Below are positions 1-8,100 of a stretch of DNA of 29,274 nt, in pieces. Each line of letters opens with the position of its first letter. Position 1 is the stretch's first letter. A model generated the notes under the pieces. It did not search any database. It was not told the origin of the DNA and saw nothing but the letters and a program-made list of their open reading frames with translations. Origin of the DNA: Clostridiales bacterium UBA3758 (GTDB lineage Bacteria; Bacillota; Clostridia; Oscillospirales; Oscillospiraceae). The stretch lies in NCBI GenBank assembly GCA_002371675.1, contig DFGE01000031.1, forward strand, positions 49,994-79,267, in the 5' to 3' direction. The position numbers and the translations under genes were made by a program.

Positions 1-16
1 TACGACGGAAACGAAC

Positions 17-40
17 GGCCTCGCAGGCCTTTTCTTTTTT
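17..40 (+). terminator. Terminator of an upstream gene
   Basis: A short GC stem (GGCCT/AGGCC, loop CGC) is followed by a T-rich tract. It presumably ends a gene lying to the left of the window. Confidence 0.55.
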
Positions 41-42
41 GC

Positions 43-71
43 TTGCATTTTCCCTCCCGGCGGCGTATGAT
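43..71 (+). promoter_or_regulatory. Sigma-A-type promoter of the antiporter gene
   Basis: TTGCAT at 43-48 and TATGAT at 66-71 are separated by 17 bases. Transcription would begin near position 78, giving a very short leader before the ATG at 97. No operator-like dyad is visible. Confidence 0.6.
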
Positions 72-96
72 AGCGGGGTTTGAAGGAGTGACTGTT

Positions 97-1392
97 ATGA
101 CATCATTGCTATCCCTGTCTGTCGCCCTGTTTGCAGGGCTTATGATGACCCGCGTGCTCAATCGCTTCCGCCTGCCGGACGTGACCGCCTACCTGATCGC
201 CGGCGTGCTGATCGGCCCCAGCGTGCTCGGCGCATTGCAGATCCCCGGCCTTGGCTTTGCCAGCGAGGAGGCGCTGAACAAGGTGAAGATCCTGAGCGAC
301 GTCGCCCTGGGCTTCATCGCCTTTTCCATCGGCAACGAATTCCGCCTCTCCCAGCTGCGCAAGACCGGCAAACAGGCGTTTGTGATCGGCGTTCTGCAGG
401 CGGTGGTCACCTGCCTGGTCGTGGACGCGGCGCTGCTGCTCTTCCACCTGCTGAGCTCCGGCTCCATCTCCGTCGCCGCCGCCGTCACCCTCGGCGCCAT
501 CTCCGCCGCCACGGCTCCGGCCGCGACGCTGATGGTCGTGCGCCAGTACAAGGCCAAGGGCAAGCTCACCGACCTGCTGCTGCCCATTGTCGCGCTGGAC
601 GACGCCGTGGGTCTCGTGCTCTTCGCCGTCTCCTTCGGCGTCTCCAAGGCGCTGGTCGGCGGCGTGATAGACGTCTACACCGTGGTCCTCAACCCCCTGA
701 TTGAGATCGTGGCCTCGCTGCTGCTCGGCGCCGCCGCCGGCTGGGGGCTAACCCGGCTTGAGCCGCTGTTCCATTCCAACACCAACCGCCTCGCCATGAG
801 CATCGGCTTCGTGTTCCTCACGGTCGCGCTGTCCATGCTCTCCGTCCCCATCGGGCCGGTGAAGCTCGGCTTCTCCTCCCTGCTCGTGTGCATGATGCTC
901 GGCAGCGTCTTCTGCAACCTCTGCCCGCTGTCCGAGGAGATCATGTCGCGCGCCGACAAGTGGACCGCGCCGCTGCTGGTGCTGTTCTTCGTCATCTCCG
1001 GCGCGCAGCTGGAGCTCGGCGTTTTCCGCCATCTCGGCTCGGTGCTGATCGGCCTGGTGTACATCGTCTCCCGCTGCCTTGGCAAATACATCGGCGCGCG
1101 CGAATCCGCAAAGCTGATGCGCTGCGACGAGAACGTTGTGCGCAACCTCGGCGTCACCCTCTGGCCGCAGGCCGGCGTCGCGCTGGGCATGTGCGTCACG
1201 GCCTCCCAGCTGCCCGGCGAGGGCGGCCTGATCCGCAACATCGTGCTCTTCGCCGTGCTGATCTACGAGATCTTCGGGCCGGTCATGACCAAGGCCGCTC
1301 TGACCCGCTCGGGCGACATCCAGCCCATGAGCGAGGAAGTGCTGCGCCGCCGCGAGAAGAAGCTCGCCGCCGCAGCCGCAGCGAAAAAATGA
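97..1392 (+). CDS. Cation:proton antiporter, CPA2/Kef-type membrane subunit
   Basis: A 431-residue integral membrane protein with roughly a dozen hydrophobic segments, matching the Na+/H+ exchanger fold (PF00999). The family exchanges protons for Na+ or K+ across the cytoplasmic membrane. Seen in the sequence: the N-terminal stretch LPDVTAYLIAGVLIGPSVLG is typical of CPA2, and an acidic pair D168-D169 (motif VALDDAVG) lies where CPA2 antiporters carry their ion-binding residues. The protein ends in a basic, Ala-rich tail and has no RCK/TrkA-N domain, so it is the transport subunit only. The frame is open from position 43, but ATG 97 is preceded by GAAGGAG at 82-88 and begins the first membrane helix, so it is the chosen start. 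It is monocistronic, with its own promoter and a strong terminator. The transported ion cannot be told from sequence. Confidence 0.88.
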   Translation: MTSLLSLSVALFAGLMMTRVLNRFRLPDVTAYLIAGVLIGPSVLGALQIPGLGFASEEALNKVKILSDVALGFIAFSIGNEFRLSQLRKTGKQAFVIGVLQAVVTCLVVDAALLLFHLLSSGSISVAAAVTLGAISAATAPAATLMVVRQYKAKGKLTDLLLPIVALDDAVGLVLFAVSFGVSKALVGGVIDVYTVVLNPLIEIVASLLLGAAAGWGLTRLEPLFHSNTNRLAMSIGFVFLTVALSMLSVPIGPVKLGFSSLLVCMMLGSVFCNLCPLSEEIMSRADKWTAPLLVLFFVISGAQLELGVFRHLGSVLIGLVYIVSRCLGKYIGARESAKLMRCDENVVRNLGVTLWPQAGVALGMCVTASQLPGEGGLIRNIVLFAVLIYEIFGPVMTKAALTRSGDIQPMSEEVLRRREKKLAAAAAAKK

Positions 1393-1442
1393 TCTGCGTG
1401 CTATAAAATTGATCTGCGCAATACATCCGCGCAATACCTCAA

Positions 1443-1477
1443 CGCGCCGCCGGCAGAAAACCGGCGGCGCGTTTTTT
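1443..1477 (+). terminator. Rho-independent terminator after the antiporter
   Basis: An 11-bp perfect stem (CGCGCCGCCGG, partner at 1461-1471) with a seven-base loop is followed by six T residues. Confidence 0.9.
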
Positions 1478-1502
1478 CGCATGGCGGGGCGCGAGACTGT
1501 CT

Positions 1503-1709
1503 ATAATAATGATCATCGGATGGCGAAATCAATCGAGAATTCGATTGATTTCGCTGCCAAACGACAAGTTTGGCAGCGAATGATTCTTTCAATCATTCGC
1601 CCGATGCTCATTGCAATGCGTATATGGCAAAACAGCAAGGCTGTTTTGCTGCGCAGCAAAGCTGCGCGGCGAAAAGCGTATTCGCTTTTCGCCATCATAT
1701 AATCATTAT
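1503..1709 (+). repeat. Hairpin-mosaic intergenic element, copy A (flanking module only)
   Basis: A geneless block of consecutive stem-loops. In order: GCGAAATCAATCGA with its complement (loop GAAT); CGCTGCCAAAC/GTTTGGCAGCG; GAATGATT/AATCATTC (loop CTTTC); CATTGCAATG; CAAAACAG/CTGTTTTG; GCGCAGC/GCTGCGC; and GGCGAAAAGCG with its complement (loop TATT). The ends carry imperfect inverted repeats (TAATGATCAT.. and ..ATAATCATTA). The flanks match copy C (28588-28945) as far as can be compared by eye, but copy A lacks the 153-bp core present in copies B and C. Where the core sits, copy A has only the small GAATGATT hairpin. No protein is supported here. Confidence 0.88.
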
Positions 1710-1770
1710 AATGATCATCGGATGGCGAAAAGCCAAAAAGCTTTTCACCGCGCAGCTGACAAAAAAAGCT
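1706..1770 (+). repeat. Partial second copy of the hairpin-mosaic element
   Basis: Directly after copy A the left-end sequence ATGATCATCGGATGGCG recurs. It is joined to GCGAAAAGCCAAAAAGCTTTTC, a stem-loop of the form seen at the outer end of copy B. It looks like a truncated tandem copy that fuses the two ends of an element. Confidence 0.65.
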
Positions 1771-1791
1771 GCATTCGGTTACAGCTTGAAA

Positions 1792-1821
1792 TTGACGGGG
1801 GCCGGGGCGCGGTGATACAAT
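1792..1821 (+). promoter_or_regulatory. Probable promoter of the phosphodiesterase gene
   Basis: TTGACG (1792-1797), an 18-base spacer and TACAAT (1816-1821). The leader would run about 60 bases and contains a small GC hairpin (CCGCGC/GCGCGG). The preceding repeat also carries an outward TATAAT at its end (about 1697-1702), which could contribute. Confidence 0.5.
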
Positions 1822-1886
1822 ATGCTCGAAAAGCAAAACGGCGCCGCGCTGCGGCGCGGCAAACTGCATTTGGGGAGGCATATGGA

Positions 1887-2714
1887 ATGGAGAAAAAGAC
1901 GCTGTTTTGTCTGGGGGCGGGACTTGCGGGCGCCGTCGCGCTGCCGCTGTTCCTGCTTGCGCCGGGGAGCGCGTCCAGACGGCAGAGGGAGCCCTTCCGG
2001 GGCATGAATTATGCCCATCGCGGCCTGCATACGCGTGACAAATCCGTTCCCGAGAACTCGCTGGAGGCCTTCCGCCTCGCCGCGCGGGCGGGCTACGGCA
2101 TCGAGCTGGACGTTCGCCTCAGCAAGGACGGGCAGGTCGTGGTGTTCCATGACGACACGCTGCTGCGCGTCTGCGGGCTTGACAAGCGCGTTGACGAGCT
2201 GACTTACGCCGAGCTCAGCCAGCTGCGTCTCTGCGGCACCGAGCAGCGCATCCCGCTCTTCTCCGAGGCGCTGGGCGTCATCCGCGGGCGCGGCCCGCTG
2301 ATCGTGGAGCTCAAGACCGGCCCGCACAACCGCGAGCTCTGTGAAAAGACCTATCAGATGCTCGAGCGTTACCGGGGCGACGTGTGCGTGGAGAGCTTCA
2401 ACCCCTTTATCGTCGCCTGGTTCCGCCTGCACGGGCGGGACGTCGTGCGCGGGCAGCTGTCCATGCCGGCGGCGCGCTACAAGAGCGATGGCATGAGCCT
2501 GGTGCAGGGCTTCCTCCTGAGCCGCACGCTGATGAACTTCCTCTCCCGTCCGCAGTTTATCGCCTACCGCATCGGCCCGCGGCCGCTGGCGGTGCGTCTC
2601 GTTGAGGCGCTCGGCGCGATGAAGTTCGGCTGGACCTCCCACGAGCCGCGCAACGAGAAGGGGCGCGACGGTGTGATCTTCGAGTTTTACCGCCCCAAGG
2701 TCAAATACAAGTAA
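1887..2714 (+). CDS. Glycerophosphodiester phosphodiesterase, membrane-anchored
   Basis: A 275-residue protein of the GDPD family (PF03009), which hydrolyses glycerophosphodiesters to sn-glycerol 3-phosphate and an alcohol. Seen: an N-terminal hydrophobic segment (about residues 5-27, without a lipobox), then AHRG with H44-R45-G46, ENSLEAF, IELDVRLSKDGQVVVFHDD with E73 and D75 as expected metal ligands and H88 as the second catalytic histidine, and a VELK strand further on. These fit the conserved GDPD active site. The segment suggests an extracytoplasmic or membrane-bound enzyme acting on lipid or teichoic-acid breakdown products (inference). ATG 1887 is chosen because GGGGAGG (1872-1878) sits 8 bases upstream; the frame is open further upstream only through repeat DNA. 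The gene is monocistronic and converges on the DUF378 gene through a shared terminator. Confidence 0.88.
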   Translation: MEKKTLFCLGAGLAGAVALPLFLLAPGSASRRQREPFRGMNYAHRGLHTRDKSVPENSLEAFRLAARAGYGIELDVRLSKDGQVVVFHDDTLLRVCGLDKRVDELTYAELSQLRLCGTEQRIPLFSEALGVIRGRGPLIVELKTGPHNRELCEKTYQMLERYRGDVCVESFNPFIVAWFRLHGRDVVRGQLSMPAARYKSDGMSLVQGFLLSRTLMNFLSRPQFIAYRIGPRPLAVRLVEALGAMKFGWTSHEPRNEKGRDGVIFEFYRPKVKYK

Positions 2715-2735
2715 AAAAGCAGAGCAGAAAAACGA

Positions 2736-2766
2736 AAAACCGGGGAAGCGATCCTTCCCCGGTTTT
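2736..2766. terminator. Bidirectional terminator between convergent genes
   Basis: AAAACCGGGGAAG at 2736-2748 is the perfect complement of 2754-2766 (5-base loop). A- and T-tracts on the two sides let it serve the phosphodiesterase gene and the convergent DUF378 gene. Confidence 0.88.
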
Positions 2767-2771
2767 CCGTA

Positions 2772-2978
2772 TCATTCGTCGGTGACGGCGTCGCTGCGGA
2801 AGAGCAGCGAGATGCACCAGAGCGCCGCCAGACCGACCAGCGTATAGATCACGCGGCTGACGGTGGCCGTCTGGCCGCCGAAGAGCCAGGCCACGAGGTC
2901 AAAGCGGAACAGACCGATGCTGCCCCAGTTGATGCCGCCGATGATGGCGAGCACGAGGGCGATGCGATCCATGAGCAT
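2772..2978 (-). CDS. DUF378 (YuzA-like) small membrane protein
   Basis: A 68-residue protein with two hydrophobic helices. It carries the typical DUF378 opening: MDRIALVLAIIGGINWGSIG, then FDLVAWLFGG and a second helix RVIYTLVGLAALWCISLLF. The family is common in Firmicutes and has no established function. The start at 2978 has AAAGGAGA about 8 bases upstream; a second ATG two codons later is possible. It stands alone, ending at the shared terminator 2736-2766. The 5' side is GC-rich with small hairpins and no clear promoter. Confidence 0.85.
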   Translation of the reverse strand: MLMDRIALVLAIIGGINWGSIGLFRFDLVAWLFGGQTATVSRVIYTLVGLAALWCISLLFRSDAVTDE

Positions 2979-3091
2979 GAGCCATTCTCCTTTCCGGCGT
3001 CCGGGCGCTGCCCGGGCGAGCGTTTTCGCAGACTATTCTGCCCGCCCGGAGCAAAAAATATGCATTCGACAAAAGCAGTGCGCCTTCGCTC

Positions 3092-3120
3092 TTGCAAAAT
3101 TTTCGCCGCCGCGCTAAGCT
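3092..3120 (+). promoter_or_regulatory. Possible promoter of an unannotated short transcript
   Basis: TTGCAA (3092-3097), a 17-base spacer and TAAGCT (3115-3120). The match is moderate. It gains weight only because a strong terminator lies about 100 bases downstream with no coding frame between. Confidence 0.35.
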
Positions 3121-3126
3121 AAGAGC

Positions 3127-3226
3127 ACGGTGAGGCGGCACGGGAGCCGTCCTCCCGCCCGCCGCAAGCTCATATCTTTATCCCACACCCTGAACTCGCG
3201 GGCCGCTTTTGCGGCCCGCATTTTTT
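3127..3226 (+). ncRNA. Candidate small RNA of about 100 nt
   Basis: Between the weak promoter at 3092-3120 and the strong terminator at 3198-3226 there is no credible reading frame. There is a GC-rich foldable segment (GCGGC..GCCGC enclosing GGGAG/CTCCC, about 3133-3167) and a short unpaired stretch. It does not resemble SRP RNA, 6S RNA, tmRNA or a known riboswitch that I can recognise. The region from 3227 to about 3500 contains nothing I can identify. Confidence 0.3.
3198..3226 (+). terminator. Rho-independent terminator
   Basis: GCGGGCCGC (3198-3206), a TTTT loop and GCGGCCCGC (3211-3219), then ATTTTTTG. A strong terminator with no coding gene immediately upstream on this strand. Confidence 0.82.
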
Positions 3227-3501
3227 GTCGCAGCGAAAGCAGCCCGCGGCCTCGCAATTCATACTAACACCAAAAAAACATTGATTCTTTCCGGTCAGAA
3301 TTGTGCCATACATCGTTTCGTCGGCACAAGCTCCGGATCGTCTCGCTTCCGCGAGGCGTCGCGAAAGCTCGCTCCCTCCGCTGCGCCTCCGGCAAACGGA
3401 ACAGCGCGCGCCGCGTTCAGGGGAATGATTCATGTTCGCCTCTTTGACAGTCGTGCTTCGTCCCGGCCGCTTCCGTGGGAACCCCTTCGGCATTCCGCGG
3501 C

Positions 3502-3544
3502 ACCAAAAAAGAGAGAGTCCTGTTCGGACTCTCTCTTTTTTGGT
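3502..3544 (-). terminator. Terminator of the tRNA-Met/tRNA-Glu operon
   Basis: A 19-bp perfect stem (3502-3520 with 3526-3544, loop TGTTC) rich in A and T at its base. It begins at the 3' end of tRNA-Glu on the minus strand, and its minus-strand 3' side is a T-run. Confidence 0.85.
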
Positions 3545-3615
3545 GACCCGTACGGGACTCGAACCCATGTTACCGCCGTGAAAGGGCGGTGTCTTAACCA
3601 CTTGACCAACGGGCC
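3541..3615 (-). tRNA. tRNA-Glu (UUC)
   Basis: A 75-nt cloverleaf on the minus strand with acceptor GGCCCGT/ACGGGTC, anticodon stem CCGCC/GGCGG around loop CTTTCAC (anticodon complement at 3580-3582), T-loop GTTCGAGTC and encoded CCA. It is second in a two-tRNA transcript behind tRNA-Met. Confidence 0.95.
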
Positions 3616-3619
3616 GAAG

Positions 3620-3650
3620 AGAGGGCGCAGGCGAAAACGCTGCGCCCTCT
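3620..3650 (-). other. Spacer hairpin between tRNA-Met and tRNA-Glu
   Basis: AGAGGGCGCAG at 3620-3630 pairs perfectly with 3640-3650 and fills the spacer between the two tRNAs. There is no T-run after it on the minus strand, so it is more likely a processing or spacer structure than a terminator. Confidence 0.55.
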
Positions 3651-3653
3651 GGA

Positions 3654-3730
3654 TGGTAGCGGCACCTGGATTCGAACCGGGGACACTGCGGGTATGAACC
3701 GCATGCTCTAGCCAACTGAGCTATGCCGCC
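3654..3730 (-). tRNA. tRNA-Met (CAU), elongator type
   Basis: A 77-nt cloverleaf on the minus strand with acceptor GGCGGCA/TGCCGCT, anticodon stem TGCGG/CCGCA around TTCATAC (anticodon complement at 3694-3696), T-loop GTTCGAATC and encoded CCA. A paired first acceptor position and no GGG/CCC anticodon stem exclude an initiator tRNA. It closely resembles the Firmicutes elongator tRNA-Met; an Ile2 (lysidine) identity cannot be fully excluded. Confidence 0.92.
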
Positions 3731-3755
3731 ATGCGCTGCCGAAACAGCAAAATGA

Positions 3756-3784
3756 ATTTTAGCAGACTGCAAAGGGATTGTCAA
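3756..3784 (-). promoter_or_regulatory. Promoter of the tRNA-Met/tRNA-Glu operon
   Basis: On the minus strand TTGACA (3784-3779) and TAAAAT (3761-3756) are 17 bases apart, placed just upstream of tRNA-Met. Confidence 0.85.
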
Positions 3785-3814
3785 CTGCTTTTTTTCAAAA
3801 ACGAAAAATTCCTC

Positions 3815-3843
3815 TTGAAATATGCTGAGGGATGTGCTATTAT
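3815..3843 (+). promoter_or_regulatory. Promoter of tRNA-Val
   Basis: TTGAAA (3815-3820), a 17-base spacer and TATTAT (3838-3843), located 17 bases before the tRNA. Confidence 0.82.
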
Positions 3844-3860
3844 ATACAGGCTTTCAACAC

Positions 3861-3937
3861 GGAGGGTTAGCTCAGCTGGTTAGAGCGTCCGCCTCACACG
3901 CGGAAGGTCGACGGTTCGAGTCCGCCACTCTCCACCA
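3861..3937 (+). tRNA. tRNA-Val (CAC)
   Basis: A 77-nt cloverleaf with acceptor GGAGGGT/ACTCTCC, anticodon stem TCCGC/GCGGA around CTCACAC (anticodon 3895-3897), T-loop GTTCGAGTC and encoded CCA. It is a single-gene transcription unit with its own promoter and terminator. This isoacceptor reads GUG, fitting a GC-rich genome. Confidence 0.95.
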
Positions 3938-3945
3938 AACAAACA

Positions 3946-3973
3946 GACATCGCCTTTTGGGCGGTGTCTTTTT
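3946..3973 (+). terminator. Terminator of tRNA-Val
   Basis: GACATCGCC pairs with GGCGGTGTC (one G-U) across a TTTTG loop, followed by TTTTT. Confidence 0.85.
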
Positions 3974-4008
3974 ATTTGGGATAGTCCTCGTGCGGACTCG
4001 CCTTTTTT

Positions 4009-4693
4009 CGGGAGGGGCAAGCCCCTCCCCTACGGAGACGGACGAACGCAGGTGCGAAGCCGGGGGCACCTCATCCGCCCCAGTGTGCGCACTGGGGCAC
4101 CTTCCCCTCAAGGGGAAGGCAAGCGGGACGTCGAGGACGCCCTCCCCTACGGGGTGAATGCGAAGCCGTGGGGCGGGTACATATCGGCGGGACGTCGAGG
4201 ACGCCGTCCCCTACGGGATGGTGCGAAAATGCAGGCGTGGTGCGCGTCTGCGGGAGGGGCAAGCCCCTCCCCTACGGGGTGAATGCAAAGCCGTGGGGCG
4301 GGTGCGTATCGGCGGGACGTCGAGGACGCCGTCCCCTACGGGATGGTGCGAAAATGCAGGCGTGGTGCGCAGACCGCGGGAGGGGCAAGCCCCTCCCCTG
4401 CGGGCGCGGACGTACCCGGGTGCGAAGCCGGGGACACCTCATCCGCCCCAGTGTGCGCACTGGGGCACCTTCCCCTCAAGGGGAAGGCAAGCGGGACGTC
4501 GAGGACGCCGTCCCCTACGGGATGGTACGAAAATGCAGGCGTGGTGCGCAGACCGCGGGAGGGGCAAGCCCCTCCCCTACGGGGTGAATGCGAGGCCGTA
4601 CGTTTCCGTCGTAGGGGCGGCCGCCCTCGGCCGCCCGCGGACGCAGGGTGAAGATCAGACAAGCGGGACGTCGGGGACGCCGTCCCCTGCAGG
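4009..4693. repeat. Cluster of GC-rich interspersed hairpin repeats (no gene)
   Basis: About ten short palindromic units in two main forms: (i) GGGAGGGGCAAGCCCCTCCC followed by CTACGG (about 4009, 4251, 4376, 4555) and (ii) CGGGACGTCGAGGACGCC followed by GTCCCCTACGG (about 4123, 4186, 4311, 4491, 4673). A longer companion block (GCCCCAGTGTGCGCACTGGGGC plus CTTCCCCTCAAGGGGAAG) occurs at about 4067-4118 and 4435-4486. Part of the cluster repeats with a period near 125 bases. The repeats are open in several frames and yield repetitive peptides (GRGKPLPYG, DVEDAVPYG), which I regard as artefacts. The stretch from 3974 to 4850 therefore holds no supported gene. The same units recur at 13632, 13752, 18074 and 28274-28545. 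Confidence 0.88.
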
Positions 4694-4713
4694 ATGCTCC
4701 AATGTTCCCCAAC

Positions 4714-4785
4714 AGAACAGCCCCTCAGGGACTTCCCGAACAGGATGCGCGATGCATCCCGCCGGGCGCCTTGAGGGGCTGTTCT
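4714..4785. repeat. Long inverted repeat downstream of rpmE
   Basis: AGAACAGCCCCTCA (4714-4727) is the perfect complement of 4772-4785, enclosing a 44-base loop with a nested GATGC/GCATC stem. It lies 66 bases beyond the rpmE stop codon. Neither strand has a convincing T-run, so calling it the rpmE terminator would be inference. Confidence 0.6.
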
Positions 4786-4850
4786 ATGCTGCACGGGGCT
4801 CGGGTCAGGCCGCGGCTCTCGCCGCCGGTTCCGAGCGATACGCCCTGTGC

Positions 4851-5051
4851 TTACTTGAGGCCGTACTTCTTGTTGAACTTGTCCACGCGGCCGCTGGTGT
4901 CGACCAGCTTCTGCTTGCCGGTGAAGAAGGGGTGGCACTTGGAGCAGATTTCAACGGTGATGTCCTTCTTGGTGGAGCCGGTCTCGATCACATTGCCGCA
5001 GGCGCAGCGAATGGTGGTGGGCTGATAGTTGGGATGAATACCTTTCTTCAT
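4851..5051 (-). CDS. rpmE: 50S ribosomal protein L31, zinc-binding (C+) type
   Basis: A 66-residue protein of the large ribosomal subunit. It opens MKKGIHPNYQ and has the four zinc-ligand cysteines of C+ L31: C16 and C18 (RCACGN) and C36 and C39 (ICSKCHPFFTG), followed by the conserved GKQKLVDTSGRVDKFNKKYG tail. The length is normal for the family. The start at 5051 is the canonical L31 start. The gene has its own promoter at 5123-5151 in the 118-base gap after addA, so it is probably transcribed independently of addBA. The upstream leader shows no Zur-type dyad that I can recognise. Confidence 0.96.
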   Translation of the reverse strand: MKKGIHPNYQPTTIRCACGNVIETGSTKKDITVEICSKCHPFFTGKQKLVDTSGRVDKFNKKYGLK

Positions 5052-5122
5052 GGGGGCGTCTCCTCTTCTAAGGCTGCCATGATTGTACCGAAAAAAGGGT
5101 ATAGTTACATGGCGCAAGTCGC

Positions 5123-5151
5123 ATTGTATCACAGGAAAGAGCGCATTGCAA
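5123..5151 (-). promoter_or_regulatory. Promoter of rpmE
   Basis: On the minus strand TTGCAA (5151-5146), a 17-base spacer and TACAAT (5128-5123), just downstream of the addA stop. The leader is about 65 bases. Confidence 0.75.
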
Positions 5152-5169
5152 GTGTTTTCTTGCGGGAAA

Positions 5170-8100
5170 TCAGCTCTTTTTCGGCGGGACGCGGCGCTCC
5201 TGCCCGACGGACAGGAAGTAGAGCACGCTCTCGCGGACGGGCTTGCCGCAGATGCGCGAGAGCGCGGCGGCATAGGCCTGCAGCTGCGGCGTATAGCGCC
5301 GGCGCTTCTCCTCCAGGGCCTCCTCGTCCGCAATATAGTCGGTCTTATAGTCGATGATCGTGAGCGCCCCCTGCTCCTCGAGGAAGCAGTCGATCGCGCC
5401 CTGCAGCAGGATCTCGTCCCGCTCGTCGGTGGGCAGCAGCTCGCAGGCCGGGCAGAGCAGCGAGAAGCGGAACTCCCTGCGCACCGCGTCGGCGTGCAGG
5501 ATGCGCTGCCCGAGCGGGGACGCGAAGAGCCGCCGGATGGCGTGCAGGTCCACCGCCTCCGCCTCGCGGCCAGAGAGGAACTGTGCCTCCCGCAGCCGCG
5601 CGACCTCCGCGCGGATCTCCTCCTCGCTCCCGGTCCTGTCGAGCGCGATGTGCTGCAGGACGAGGTGCGTGGCGGTGCCGCGCTCGGCGCCGGTCGCGGG
5701 GCGATCCAGCCCTTCGAGATCCGGCAGGCGGAAGCTGCGGCGCGCGGCGGGCAGCAGCGCGGCCGCGTCGTCGTCCTGCGCGTCGTCCCCGCGCTCCTTG
5801 AGCTCGGTCGCGGTGAGCTTGGAGGGCAGGGCCTCCGCCCCGGCATGGGGATAGCGGAAGGAAAGCTGCCGCTCGAGCAGACGCAGGGTCTCCGCCTCCA
5901 CGGGTCCCTGCTCCGCGGCGGCGTCGACGGCGGCCTCGCATTCCTCCGGCGCGTGGATCGTCATGCGCAGCGTCCGCCCGCCGTCCGAGAGCACGGCGGG
6001 GATCAGCCAGTCGACCATTGAGCGGGCCTTGAGCAGCTTGGCCGGCTCCAGGGGATCGGTCAATTCGCTGCGCGCCGTCTCCAGCTTCTTCTGCAGGCCC
6101 TTGACGGCGGCCGTCATATAGAGCCGCTCCTCGGCGCGCGTGAGCGCCACGTACAGCAGGCGCATCTCCTCCGAGAGCGTCTCGCGCTCGAGCCGCGCGG
6201 CGATGGCCCGGCGGGCGAGCGTCGGGTACTCGATGTGCTTGCGGAGGTTTGTGACCTTCGGCCCGAGGCCGAGCTCGGGGTGGATGAGCACGCGCTCCGT
6301 CATGTCGCTCTTGTTGAAGTTGTGCGCGCAGTCGCAGAGGAAGACCACGGGGAACTGCAGCCCCTTGGACTTGTGCACGGTGAGGATATGGATCGCCGAG
6401 CCGCTCTCCGCGCCGAGCGAGGGCTCGTTCTCGCGCGCTGCCTGATCGGCCAGCCAGAGCACGAAGCGGTGCAGCCCCCGGTAGCCGCTGGCCTCAAAGC
6501 GCGTCGCCAGCTCCGCGAGGGTCATCAGCCGCGTGCGGCGCACGGAGCCCTCGCTCATCGCGCTGCAGAGCGGGAGCAGATCCAGCCGCTCGATCACCTG
6601 CCAGACGAGCTCCGCTGTGGGCAGATCCGGCGCGACGCTTCGCAGCCCGGAGAGGAGCTCCAGGAAGGCGGCGCAGCGCGCGTCATGCCTCGCGCGCTGC
6701 CTGAGCGCGCTGAAATAATCGCTGTTCGGGTCCTCCGCGCGGATCGCGGAGAGCTCGTCGGCGCTGAAATCGAAGGCTGGCGAACGCAGCACGGCCATGA
6801 GCGGGATATCCTGGTGCGGGTCGTCGAGGATGGCGAGCATGCTCATCACGGCGGAGATCTCCACCGAGCTGTAGAAGCCGCCGCCCTGCCCGGCCGCGAC
6901 CGGGAGGCCCAGCCGCGTCAGCACCCGGCGGAAGACGCCGGCGCTGCGCGAGCTCGTGCGCAGGAGGATGGCGATGTCGCCGTACTGCAGCGGCCGCCCG
7001 CCCGAGAGCGTGAGGCCGCTGCCCATGAGCGCGCGGATCTTCTCCGCGACCATCTCCGCCTCCAGCGCGAGGGCGTCGGGCGCCTGCTCGCCGTCGCTCT
7101 CCGGCAGATCGAGCAGCATCAGCTCCGGCTTTTCGGCCCCGCTGAGGCCGTTGCCGCAGATGAGGGCGGCGTTTTCGTCGTAATCCACATCGCCGAGCTC
7201 GCGGGACATGCAGCGCGCAAAGACGGCGTTGGCCCCGTCGAGGATCTCCTGATGGGAGCGGAAATTTTCCCGCAGCAGGATGCGGCGGCCGGGGGCGCCG
7301 CTCTCCGCCCAGGCGTCGTATTTCTTTGTGAAGATCTTCGGGTCCGCAAGGCGGAAGCGGTAGATGGACTGCTTGACGTCGCCCACCAGGAAGAGGTTTT
7401 TCCCCTCGCGGGAGACGGCGAAGAAGATCTCGTCCTGCACCTGGCTCACGTCCTGGTATTCGTCCACCATGATCTCCCGGTAGCGCAGGGAGACCTGCCG
7501 GGCGAGCGCGCTCGGCCTGCCGTCCTCGTCGGTGAGGATGCGGGCGGCCTCGTGCTCCAGATCGGCGTAGTCCACGAGGGAGGCGCGGCGCTTGTCCCGG
7601 GCATATTCCCGGTCAAAGAGCAGCGCCAGCTCCAGCAGCGCGCTCATGGCGGGGGCGGTGAGCTTCAGATCCGCGAGCAGCTTCTGAGAGGGATCGGAGA
7701 GCTTCTGGGCGAGCGCGTCCATGGCCTTTTTGCAGGCGTTCTTGGCGTCCTTCACGCGCTTGGCCAGCGCGGGATCGGAGGGATTCCGCAGCGGCTTGAG
7801 CGCGGGGAAGCGAATGGGCAGGCAGGCGCGCGCCCTCTCCCAGCCGAGCCCCAGGCAGCGCGAGAGCTCGCGCATGGCGTCCCAGGTCTCGGCGAGGCTG
7901 TCCGTGTATTTGGCGGCAAGATCCGCGCAGGGGGCGAGCTCCTGCAGCAGCCGCTCGTAAACGCGGCACCAGTAGCCGACCGTAAAGGAGGCCTGCTCCA
8001 TCAGCTCCCTGCCCCAGGGCGTCTCGCCGGCGTCGGCTCTCTCCTCCGTCAGCAGGGCGATCTGCTCGCGTGCCCAGCGCTCCGGCCGCGCATGGCACTG

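Noticed and set aside
1611..1886. An N-terminal extension of the phosphodiesterase
   Set aside because: The extra 92 codons are translated repeat element and promoter. The ATG at 1887 has a ribosome binding site and starts the membrane anchor.
3170..3784. Frames of 160-204 codons over the tRNA-Glu/tRNA-Met region
   Set aside because: They run through two tRNA genes, a terminator and a promoter.
4009..4693. A CRISPR array
   Set aside because: Units are self-complementary, of mixed types, and separated by repeated rather than unique spacers. No cas genes are present.
4158..5357. A 399-codon frame and several shorter ones in the hairpin cluster
   Set aside because: They consist of translated repeats and run into rpmE antisense. 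They have no ribosome binding site or domain.
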